From IMG/VR virus record IMGVR_UViG_3300031851_000004, positions 35,271-99,270 of that record: a stretch of 64,000 nt of DNA, one strand, 5' to 3'. The position numbers and the translations under genes were made by a program. Below the pieces are notes generated by a model. The model was not told the origin of the DNA and did not search any database. It saw nothing but the letters and a program-made list of their open reading frames with translations. Source of the stretch: a virus. Shown in pieces: positions 57,651-64,000 of the stretch; positions within the stretch are counted from its first letter, which is position 1, and each line of letters starts with the position of its first letter.

Positions 57651-59981
57651 ATGATTATCACAAAAGAAAAAAGTAAAGAAGTAGTACAGAGTCACGATTT
57701 TGAATCTGTAAATTGCACAATAGATGCGGAAGATATGAGGTATGTTGCATCTCTACTTCGCAACAACTATTCTAACACTCGTCTTGCAGTTGTTAGAGAG
57801 ATTACCGCAAATGCACTTGATGCAAATGCAGAAGCAAATGCTTCTCGTCCTATCGAAGTAAAGTTGCCAACCAACATGAATCCAACTTTTGCAGTTCGTG
57901 ATTTCGGTGGGGGTCTTAGCCAAGAAGATGTGTTTGGTCTTTACTCAAAGTATGGCAAGTCAACCAAGAGAGAGTCAAACAATTATATCGGCGCTTTCGG
58001 TATCGGTAAGTTTGCTCCATTGTCTTATGGTGAAAACTTTACCTGTGTCTCTTATCATGGTGGAGTAAAAAAGACTTACAACGTTTTCGTCAATGACGAT
58101 GATGATACCAAGATTGCAATGATTGGTGAAGCAGAACCAACTAACGAACCAACAGGTTTATCTATCGAAGTTGCAGTATCTGATTCAGATGTATCAGAGT
58201 TTAAAGAAATTGTACAGAAGTTTTTCGAGTTCTTTTCTGACGAAGAAATGCCAAAATTCATTGGTGCTGAAGATGATTTCATTGCTAAGAGAGAGAGAAT
58301 CTTAGAAAGCGATAATGATGATTGGTTCTTTGTTAAAGAGAGTGATAGTTCCAAGTATGGTTACAGACATAGTAGCAATCGTTCTCATGTTCTCATGGGT
58401 AGAGTAAAGTACCCTATTGATTCTGATGCTATTAATTTAGTTAATTTCGTTGAAGACGAAAAGCTCAGAGATATTTGCAGAAACCTTTTACAACAAGATA
58501 ATTTTTATCTTAGAGTTCCATTGGGTGCAGTAAAGTTGCATCATAGTAGAGAGTCGTTGGAGTATAACAAATCCACTCAGAAAACTATTGCAAAGTATTT
58601 AGTTGTTGCATCTAAAGGTGTTCAAGAGATTGCCAAGAGAAAACTCGCAGACTCAACTGATTTGTTTGATGCTAAAATGAATTATGCAAAAGTTGTTAAT
58701 GCTATGCCATATAATATGAGAAGTATCTTTGAAAATTCTTTTCAATGGAATGGAATTGAAATTAATTCATTTTATTTCAATCGCAAGCATGATTATACTG
58801 ATAGTTTGATTATTACTCAAACTGATAAAAATGGAGATGTTGATGCAAGGGATGGATACAAAGTTCAATCTTGCAAAGTAAATAGAGTACATTGCGACAA
58901 AGGTGTTTTGTTTGCAATTCAAGATATAGAATCTGCTCATGGCAATAATCTTCGTGCTAGAACATTGTTCGATAAAGATGATAGTCTCAATACCATCTAT
59001 TTCATTAATCCAATTACTGATGGTGCGCAAGAGTACATGAAGGATGAATGGCATTTCGATCAAGTCGATGCTAGTCATATTGTTCATACATCAGAAGTAG
59101 AAAAGCAAAAGCCAATCAAGAGAGGTATTCGTCAAGCAAATGGCAATAGTCGCGCTAATATCCCTTTGTTTGTATTAAAGACTAACAAGGGTTATGCTAG
59201 TCGCATGGCAGACTTTTGGGATAATTTTCAAGAGCAAATCAATGATGTCGATGACGTATCAGAAATTGATGGTTCTGTCAATGGTAAATTAGTTTATGTT
59301 CCAATTAGAAATTATAATGTATCGGGAGATGATTATGATATTGAATTGGATGCTTTGTATCGCAAAATGAGTCAGATTCGTATACAAGCAGAAGATAATA
59401 CTGAAAACAAAAATGTCATGTTGTTTGGTGTTAGAGTCGGAGATGTAAAGAAATTAGATAATGATCTTTGGATTTCTTACAACGATTTCTATACTCAATA
59501 CTGCAAGGATAAAGTTTTAGCAGATGTAGAAAATGCAACTCTTGCACATCAAATGTTTGTTTTTCAATCAGAGGATGTTCCAAGTAAATTATCCAATTAC
59601 GGATATACTTTAAATAGATTGTTTACTAATTCTAGTTTTAAATTAGATGGTTTAGATTCAGATCACTTGGTGAATAAAGTTGCGACTGATTGGAATACTC
59701 TTGAAGATGGTGGAATAGATCACATTAGAGTTGCAATGATGCACTTGTACAAAAAGGAAAAGCAATGGGTAGAGAAAACTTTTCCTATCGCAAAGTCTAG
59801 CGCAAAAGCCTTTACTGATAATGTAGACTCTCTTGTAGAGAAGTACCCTCTTATGGTTTACATTTCTCAATCATGCAACTCATGGGGGAGTTTAAATGCA
59901 AAGGATTCGGGTGGACTTCATCTCTTGGATGAAACTGAAAAGTACATTCAAATAGTTGATAATCAAAGAGTTGGGGAGTGA
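57651..59981 (+). CDS. rIIA: rIIA-like protein with GHKL ATPase domain
   Basis: 776 aa, close to T4 rIIA (725). The N-terminal GHKL ATPase domain shows the N-box VREITANALDANAEA (Glu50, Asn54, Asp57), the G1 box DFGGGLS (84-90) and the G2 box GAFGIGKFAPL (114-124). In T4, rIIA with rIIB prevents early lysis and lambda Rex exclusion and is membrane-associated; that function is known for T4 and only inferred here. The downstream rIIB gene supports the call. Leadered, probably strong early expression. Confidence 0.88.
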   Translation: MIITKEKSKEVVQSHDFESVNCTIDAEDMRYVASLLRNNYSNTRLAVVREITANALDANAEANASRPIEVKLPTNMNPTFAVRDFGGGLSQEDVFGLYSKYGKSTKRESNNYIGAFGIGKFAPLSYGENFTCVSYHGGVKKTYNVFVNDDDDTKIAMIGEAEPTNEPTGLSIEVAVSDSDVSEFKEIVQKFFEFFSDEEMPKFIGAEDDFIAKRERILESDNDDWFFVKESDSSKYGYRHSSNRSHVLMGRVKYPIDSDAINLVNFVEDEKLRDICRNLLQQDNFYLRVPLGAVKLHHSRESLEYNKSTQKTIAKYLVVASKGVQEIAKRKLADSTDLFDAKMNYAKVVNAMPYNMRSIFENSFQWNGIEINSFYFNRKHDYTDSLIITQTDKNGDVDARDGYKVQSCKVNRVHCDKGVLFAIQDIESAHGNNLRARTLFDKDDSLNTIYFINPITDGAQEYMKDEWHFDQVDASHIVHTSEVEKQKPIKRGIRQANGNSRANIPLFVLKTNKGYASRMADFWDNFQEQINDVDDVSEIDGSVNGKLVYVPIRNYNVSGDDYDIELDALYRKMSQIRIQAEDNTENKNVMLFGVRVGDVKKLDNDLWISYNDFYTQYCKDKVLADVENATLAHQMFVFQSEDVPSKLSNYGYTLNRLFTNSSFKLDGLDSDHLVNKVATDWNTLEDGGIDHIRVAMMHLYKKEKQWVEKTFPIAKSSAKAFTDNVDSLVEKYPLMVYISQSCNSWGSLNAKDSGGLHLLDETEKYIQIVDNQRVGE

Positions 59982-60014
59982 TAATCCCAACTCTAAATTT
60001 TATAAAAAAAATAC

Positions 60015-60043
60015 TTGACGAAAACAATTAATCCTGTTATAGT
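60015..60043 (+). promoter_or_regulatory. Promoter of rIIB gene, with leader
   Basis: TTGACG (60015-60020), 17 bp ending TGT, TATAGT (60038-60043). Leader of about 44 nt containing GAAAGC (60080-60085) 8 nt before the ATG at 60094. Confidence 0.65.
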
Positions 60044-60093
60044 TATATTATTGAAACGAAAAAATAAGTTAAAAAAATAGAAAGCAAAAAATT

Positions 60094-61266
60094 ATGAATA
60101 AAGTGCCATATATGTATAGCGAAGATGTAATAACCATTTTTTGGGAAGGCAAGCCTTATAGTCTTCGCAAAGATCATCCAAATTTTCAGAATGCAAAGAA
60201 TGCAATTCTTGAAGGTGATTATGAATCTCTTGGGGGGTTAATTGACATTACAAAATCAGTTGAAGATTTTATCGAAGGTGACATTGAAGTTCGTGAAGAA
60301 GTAGTTTACTACAAGAATCATCGTCTTCATGGTGTTGTTGTTGAAAAGTTATTGGAAATGCTTCGTTCGGGCATGAAAGATAATGCTCCTCTAGTTAATT
60401 TTATTACTAGGTTGCAATCCAACCCATCTGCTAATTCTGTAAACGAATTGTATAGTTTCTTGAGTTACAAATCATTACCAACCACTCCCGAAGGTAAAGT
60501 ATTGGGTTATAAAGGTGTTAAGGGTGACTTTTATTCTAGCACAGGCAATGCTGATACTATTGTAGTTCAAGGCGAGGTAAACGATTCGCATCAAATTCTT
60601 AATGAAGTTGGTGCAACGATTGAAGTTGCGCGTCGTTGTGTAGACGATAATAAGGATAATCATTGTTCTTATGGTCTTCATGTCGGTTCTTACGATTATG
60701 CAAATAGTTGGGCAGGTTCAGATGGTCGATTGTTGGTTGTAGAGTTTGATCCCGAAGATGCAGTATCAGTTCCGACTGATTGCAATTTTCAAAAATTAAG
60801 AGTCTCGAAGTACAAGGTAGTGAATGACATTACTGATGATCGCAAAGAGTACGATAAGCCTGTCTACGAGGCAAATAAGCCTATCTATGATGAAGTCGAA
60901 GATGATTATGATGATGATGATGATTATGTAGATGATGCAGAGGAATCTGATCTTGCACAAGATGAATTGGATTTAAATGTTAATTCGTTTGACCATCCAT
61001 ATGAAGAAGAATTCAACATGAGAGGTGTTCAATCTGAAGGTGATGAAGTCGATGAATATCTTCGTAATTATGTTGATACAAAACATTCAATGGGTCTTTA
61101 TCCTAAAGTTTCTTCAATTGCGGGTTGCAGATTTTGTAAAGATCATAGCATCAAATGCTCAGAAATAGTCGTAAGATTTAAAGATATGTGCAAAGATGGT
61201 TGGAATTATTGGGTGAAAGATGGTAATGGTGATAGTAATGCAGTAATCTTTGACCAACCTTTTTAA
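60094..61266 (+). CDS. rIIB: rIIB-like protein with acidic insert
   Basis: 390 aa (T4 rIIB is 312). It begins with a beta-rich domain (YMYSEDVITIFWEGKPYSLR) and then FLSYKSLPTTPEGKVLGYKG, the segment that characterises rIIB-type proteins (L-P-x-T-x-x-G-x-x-x-x-Y-K). CSYGLHVGSYDYANSWAGSD is also typical. After about residue 265 it has an Asp/Glu-rich stretch (VEDDYDDDDDYVDDAEESD) and a unique C-terminal domain with Cys residues (GCRFCKDHSIKC). Partner of rIIA. Confidence 0.85.
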   Translation: MNKVPYMYSEDVITIFWEGKPYSLRKDHPNFQNAKNAILEGDYESLGGLIDITKSVEDFIEGDIEVREEVVYYKNHRLHGVVVEKLLEMLRSGMKDNAPLVNFITRLQSNPSANSVNELYSFLSYKSLPTTPEGKVLGYKGVKGDFYSSTGNADTIVVQGEVNDSHQILNEVGATIEVARRCVDDNKDNHCSYGLHVGSYDYANSWAGSDGRLLVVEFDPEDAVSVPTDCNFQKLRVSKYKVVNDITDDRKEYDKPVYEANKPIYDEVEDDYDDDDDYVDDAEESDLAQDELDLNVNSFDHPYEEEFNMRGVQSEGDEVDEYLRNYVDTKHSMGLYPKVSSIAGCRFCKDHSIKCSEIVVRFKDMCKDGWNYWVKDGNGDSNAVIFDQPF

Positions 61267-61270
61267 GATA

Positions 61271-61519
61271 ATGAAAGATACAAAATTACTAAAAATTGTA
61301 AAGAAAACAGATGATGTCGAAGCAGATGCTATATGGGCAATTCTTAAATATAAAAACATTGGAATACTCAGAAAGGTAATGTGCATTTGTAAGGTGTTAG
61401 ATATAGACACACAAGATGTTTTAGCAACTTTACCTAAAGATGAAAATGGGAGATACTTGGATAAGCCAACTCGAAAGTTAATCCATGATGCCTTAATAAT
61501 AAGACAAGCAAAAAAATGA
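61271..61519 (+). CDS. Hypothetical protein, 82 aa
   Basis: Start at ATG 61271; an ATG at 61250 would overlap rIIB. Contains VEADAIWAILKYKNIGILRK. ATGA overlap with the next gene. Confidence 0.6.
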   Translation: MKDTKLLKIVKKTDDVEADAIWAILKYKNIGILRKVMCICKVLDIDTQDVLATLPKDENGRYLDKPTRKLIHDALIIRQAKK

Positions 61520-61728
61520 ACCAAACAAGACTATTAGAAAAAAACTTATATTCACTAATACAATTGGAAGTGGAACTAAAACAACAATACGATGACGAGG
61601 AATTATTTAATGAAATTAATTTTTATAAAAAAAGTTTATCATTTTTCTTAGAATCAAAAGATTACAAGAGATCATTATATGAAAGTAACAAACTAGTTTC
61701 TTTTATTGTCTCATACTTAACAGATTAA
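61516..61728 (+). CDS. Hypothetical helical protein, 70 aa
   Basis: Helical, charged (LEKNLYSLIQLEVELKQQYD). Two bases before the next start. Confidence 0.6.
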   Translation: MNQTRLLEKNLYSLIQLEVELKQQYDDEELFNEINFYKKSLSFFLESKDYKRSLYESNKLVSFIVSYLTD

Positions 61729-61730
61729 TT

Positions 61731-61796
61731 ATGGAATTAATATTAATTATGTTGGCGGTAGGTTATTTAGCATACATGATGGATAAAGATATTTAA
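61731..61796 (+). CDS. Tiny membrane peptide, 21 aa
   Basis: MELILIMLAVGYLAYMMDKD then I: one membrane segment. It sits 2 bp after the previous stop. Support is position and the hydrophobic pattern only. Confidence 0.45.
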   Translation: MELILIMLAVGYLAYMMDKDI

Positions 61797-61814
61797 AAAA
61801 ATTTTAAAAAATAG

Positions 61815-61843
61815 TTGACAAGCGAAAAAAAAATTGGTAAGGT
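61815..61843 (+). promoter_or_regulatory. Promoter of protease gene, leaderless
   Basis: TTGACA (61815-61820), 17 bp ending TTGG, TAAGGT (61838-61843), 6 nt to the ATG at 61850. Confidence 0.75.
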
Positions 61844-61849
61844 TGTTTC

Positions 61850-62356
61850 ATGGACAAAAATTATGCAGGATTCTTAGTTATTAGTAATTTATCTAAACAT
61901 GGATTACTTGAACATGGGTGGAAATTCAGATGGCACAATAAAAAAGTTGCTCTAGGGACTTGCAGTTACAATAGGAAATTGATTTATCTAGCAGAATGGT
62001 ATGTTAAGCTTAATGACAAAGATGAAGTCATGGATACCATTTTGCATGAGATTGCTCATGCTCTAGCTTATCATCGTCATGGAAGCGCAGGTCGTGGACA
62101 TGGTAGATTATGGAAGTCTGTTTGCAGAGAAATAGGAGCAAAGCCCGAAAGGTGCAGTAAGGATAAATTAAATAAACCAAAAAATCATCATAAATATGTT
62201 GACAAGTGTTGCGGAACAGAGTATAAAAGACATAGATTAAGAAAGAATGCTAGATATTCTTGCCCAAAATGCCATGTCGTTTTATACAAAGGAGAGAAAG
62301 CGAAAATGGCAGATCGTTCTGCGAAAGAATTATTAGATAGTATAATGAGTTCTTGA
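61850..62356 (+). CDS. SprT-like zinc metalloprotease
   Basis: 168 aa. Zinc motif TILHEIAHALAYHR (His66, Glu67, His70) and third ligand GRGHGRLWKSVCRE (His84), then a C-terminal zinc ribbon (Cys120/121, YSCPKCHVVLY). This is the full SprT/Spartan layout; eukaryotic members digest DNA-protein crosslinks. In a phage it might remove protein roadblocks from DNA; inference. The next promoter begins at its stop codon. Confidence 0.88.
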   Translation: MDKNYAGFLVISNLSKHGLLEHGWKFRWHNKKVALGTCSYNRKLIYLAEWYVKLNDKDEVMDTILHEIAHALAYHRHGSAGRGHGRLWKSVCREIGAKPERCSKDKLNKPKNHHKYVDKCCGTEYKRHRLRKNARYSCPKCHVVLYKGEKAKMADRSAKELLDSIMSS

Positions 62357-62381
62357 CAAGTTAAACAAATTAAAGTAAGGT
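62353..62381 (+). promoter_or_regulatory. Promoter, leaderless
   Basis: TTGACA (62353-62358), 17 bp, TAAGGT (62376-62381), 6 nt to the ATG at 62388. Confidence 0.75.
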
Positions 62382-62387
62382 TGCGAA

Positions 62388-62825
62388 ATGGAAATTGAAA
62401 AAGAGTTTGAATTAGATGAGTTTGAGTTTGATAGTAAGCAGAAATACATGGGTGTTGTGCCTGTTAGAAAGTATTATGCTAGTTTACAAGGTGATGCTCA
62501 ATGGAGTGTAGAAAACGATTCTTTTGATTATGCGGGAACACATTGCACTTGGGGTCAAAGCGGAACACATTATTTGCCCGACTATGCAAACATTGATGAT
62601 TTTTCTTTAGATGAAGTTCATGTATTTTTTGAAATTTATGATGGAGAAATAGGAGCATGGTTTCAATCAGAGAGAAAGTTTATTTGGAAGCACAAAAAGG
62701 ATAGAGCATTCATAAAAAGATTTGAATCAGATTATAGAGAAGAAATTATGCAAATGCTTCAAGATCAAGAAGATGAGTATGAGTCAGTAATTGAATCATT
62801 ACCAACAAAAGCAGATTACGTTTAA
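62388..62825 (+). CDS. Hypothetical acidic protein, 145 aa
   Basis: Acidic N-terminus (EIEKEFELDEFEFDSKQKYM), then aromatic-rich core (WSVENDSFDYAGTHCTWGQS). Not recognised. Single-gene unit with its own promoter. Confidence 0.6.
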   Translation: MEIEKEFELDEFEFDSKQKYMGVVPVRKYYASLQGDAQWSVENDSFDYAGTHCTWGQSGTHYLPDYANIDDFSLDEVHVFFEIYDGEIGAWFQSERKFIWKHKKDRAFIKRFESDYREEIMQMLQDQEDEYESVIESLPTKADYV

Positions 62826-62841
62826 TTTTTTTAAAAAAATG

Positions 62842-62870
62842 TTGACATAGAGTAAAAAAAGGTTTATTGT
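62842..62870 (+). promoter_or_regulatory. Promoter with leader and Shine-Dalgarno
   Basis: TTGACA (62842-62847), 17 bp, TATTGT (62865-62870), leader of about 40 nt with AAAGGAG about 10 nt before the ATG at 62917. Confidence 0.6.
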
Positions 62871-62916
62871 ATCGACATATTATTAAAACACGTTTATAAA
62901 AGGAGAAAAAATCGAC

Positions 62917-63243
62917 ATGAAAACATTAAGATCAGACGAGGTAAATCAAAAAGCAAATGGAACTTATTATATAGATTGGACAACTACAAGTTATTTTAAT
63001 TTAATTAATTCGTTTGGATTGCCAACTTATGGCAAATCTGCTGACAACAAGGTTCTATGCGAATGGGTTCTTGAATCTGACAATGGATCAATCGCTACTA
63101 TTTATGATTATAAATCAGATACAAACGATCCCGAATTCGTAACTCGTTGGCACTTAGGAGGTAACGAACATTCTTATGATTTCATTCAAGAAATTAAAGA
63201 AAAAATTAGAAAAAGTATTGACGCTCGTAATCTTGTATGCTAA
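62917..63243 (+). CDS. Hypothetical protein, 108 aa
   Basis: YYIDWTTTSYFNLINSFGLP then YGKSADNKVLCEWVLESDNG and EFVTRWHLGGNEHSYDFIQE. This pattern is that of a conserved phage family without known function. Leadered and with an AGGAG, so probably well expressed. Confidence 0.65.
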   Translation: MKTLRSDEVNQKANGTYYIDWTTTSYFNLINSFGLPTYGKSADNKVLCEWVLESDNGSIATIYDYKSDTNDPEFVTRWHLGGNEHSYDFIQEIKEKIRKSIDARNLVC

Positions 63244-63252
63244 GGTGTCGAT

Positions 63253-63483
63253 ATGAATTACGAAACAGAACCAATTACCTTTCAAGTTCCATCAAATGGT
63301 GGATATAATTATAGATTTAATGAATGTGTAGATCAAATTGCACAATTAATTGATCGTTATTTTGATACTCATGTAGAAGATGTAGAAAGAATTAATAATT
63401 TAGTTGACCAAGAAGTTGTTGATGCAATGAGAAGGCAAGAGAAAGAAAACGAATTAGATAATGTAAATGGGGGAAGTAAATAA
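63253..63483 (+). CDS. Hypothetical protein, 76 aa
   Basis: YETEPITFQVPSNGGYNYRF then helical, acidic. Overlaps the next ATG by one base (TAATG). Confidence 0.6.
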   Translation: MNYETEPITFQVPSNGGYNYRFNECVDQIAQLIDRYFDTHVEDVERINNLVDQEVVDAMRRQEKENELDNVNGGSK

Positions 63484-63710
63484 TGAATGTAAGCGAAGTT
63501 AAAGAATTAATACAAGAAGCGAGAGATAAATTTGTTATGGAGGAAGTAAATGAATCTCTTCCATATAATTCTAATGTTGAAGATATTATAATTAAAGCAT
63601 TAGAAATCAAAGGATATGGTTTTGATGGGGGTGGATATGACTTCCAAAACAAAAAACGTGATTTATTCTTTGTCGCAGAGAATGGCGAATGTCTTAAAAT
63701 AACAATTTAA
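63483..63710 (+). CDS. Hypothetical protein, 75 aa
   Basis: NVSEVKELIQEARDKFVMEE then VEDIIIKALEIKGYGFDGGG. Not recognised. Confidence 0.6.
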   Translation: MNVSEVKELIQEARDKFVMEEVNESLPYNSNVEDIIIKALEIKGYGFDGGGYDFQNKKRDLFFVAENGECLKITI

Positions 63711-63714
63711 AATA

Positions 63715-63894
63715 ATGAGACATACAATTCAAATACATAAGGATAATGATTATCCACAACACGATAAGATTTTAGTTCCTGTTCTTTTTTCCTTGACAGA
63801 TGATGGTAAGAGAGTTTATGATGAACAACTTATGCACGATATACTTAAAGATCATATTGAATCAATAGAAAGACATGAAAGAAATTACGAATAA
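63715..63894 (+). CDS. Small protein, 59 aa
   Basis: ATG at 63715, stop 63892-63894. RHTIQIHKDNDYPQHDKILV then PVLFSLTDDGKRVYDEQ. Followed immediately by a promoter. Confidence 0.55.
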   Translation: MRHTIQIHKDNDYPQHDKILVPVLFSLTDDGKRVYDEQLMHDILKDHIESIERHERNYE

Positions 63895-63897
63895 GTG

Positions 63898-63926
63898 TTG
63901 ACATATAAATTTAATCATGTTATTGT
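63898..63926 (+). promoter_or_regulatory. Promoter with leader
   Basis: TTGACA (63898-63903), 17 bp, TATTGT (63921-63926); leader of about 44 nt with AAAGGA and AGCGAA before the ATG at 63977. Confidence 0.6.
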
Positions 63927-63976
63927 TAATTATTATCAAAAAGAATTATTAATCTAAAAAAAAAGGAAATAGCGAA

Positions 63977-64000
63977 ATGAGTAAAGCTATTAGATCAACT
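63977..64000 (+). CDS. Start of a gene cut by the right window edge
   Basis: Only the first eight codons (MSKAIRST) are inside the window. Promoter and AAGGA-like site upstream support the start. Confidence 0.5.

Noticed and set aside
37450-64000. Depletion explained as Dcm/EcoRII site (CCWGG) avoidance
   Set aside because: The whole tetramer CCAG/CTGG is missing, with any flanking base, so a CCWGG-only explanation is too narrow.
1-64000. Prophage or integrated element borders
   Set aside because: No complete integrase, repressor/cro pair or direct att repeats were seen; the integrase-like domain at 39972 lacks the catalytic part.

Overview
The window is an AT-rich (roughly one third G+C by eye), densely packed stretch of what is most likely a large virulent, T4-like or jumbo tailed phage of a Gram-negative bacterium. 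The evidence is a T4-type rIIA/rIIB pair, a phage-style replication module, long runs of very small overlapping genes with ATGA or TAATG junctions, several free-standing homing-type nucleases, and an almost unidirectional (+) gene order with only a few minus-strand genes. No capsid, portal or terminase gene was recognised, so this is an inner segment of a larger genome. The host is inferred to be Gram-negative from a phage-encoded signal-peptide/beta-barrel outer-membrane-type protein. Promoters are sigma70-like (TTGACA, 17 bp, often TGn plus TAnnnT) rather than Bacteroidetes-like.

Layout. 0-4.4 kb: end of a Vsr-like nuclease gene, DnaB-type helicase, TOPRIM primase and a RecB-like nuclease. 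4.4-8.8 kb: probable virion or envelope proteins, including a membrane/coiled-coil protein with a long Pro-Lys-Pro-Glu repeat. 8.8-17.4 kb: a DNA polymerase III alpha split into a PHP-like piece and a polymerase piece, with a GMP reductase and a DnaQ-like exonuclease between them; then a ClpC-type unfoldase and a candidate ssDNA-binding protein with an SSB-like acidic tip. 17.4-26.4 kb: a surface-glycan island (glycosyltransferases, sulfotransferase, WcbI-like protein) interrupted by a small minus-strand pair and a complete tmRNA (ssrA) gene. 26.4-31.6 kb: nucleases, an outer-membrane-type barrel protein, a two-helix membrane protein with a strong terminator, NUMOD3 and HNH proteins, a cytosine-5 methyltransferase and a second sulfotransferase. 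31.7-36.8 kb: three consecutive pairs of a small alpha/beta protein plus a sigma-factor-like protein. 37-43 kb: RuvB-like AAA+ ATPase, UV-damage endonuclease, an integrase-SAM/GIY-YIG fusion whose 3' end overlaps a tRNA-Arg gene, a cupin and a DUF2452 protein. 43-64 kb: a takeover-type region of dozens of tiny genes, a macro-domain protein, an AbrB-like protein, rIIA, rIIB and a SprT-like protease.

Two whole-window signals stand out. First, at least 26 promoters share one architecture, and in 21 of them the start codon lies only 5-9 nt (usually exactly 6) after the -10 box, so the mRNAs should be leaderless; genes downstream are translated through stop/start overlaps. Second, the tetranucleotide CCAG/CTGG is common up to about 37.45 kb (15 copies in the first 2.5 kb) but almost absent from there to the end: reading by eye I found only two copies, at 41159 and 49058. 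This suggests DNA-level selection on the small-gene region, for example restriction avoidance by DNA that enters the cell first.

How the parts may work together (inference): the small-gene region is fired early from strong leaderless promoters; the sigma-like cassettes could switch transcription; the split polymerase, helicase, primase, SSB-like protein and nucleases replicate DNA; the phage tmRNA plus ClpC-like unfoldase could rescue ribosomes and steer tagged proteins to host ClpP; the glycan and outer-membrane genes would alter the cell surface or the virion.
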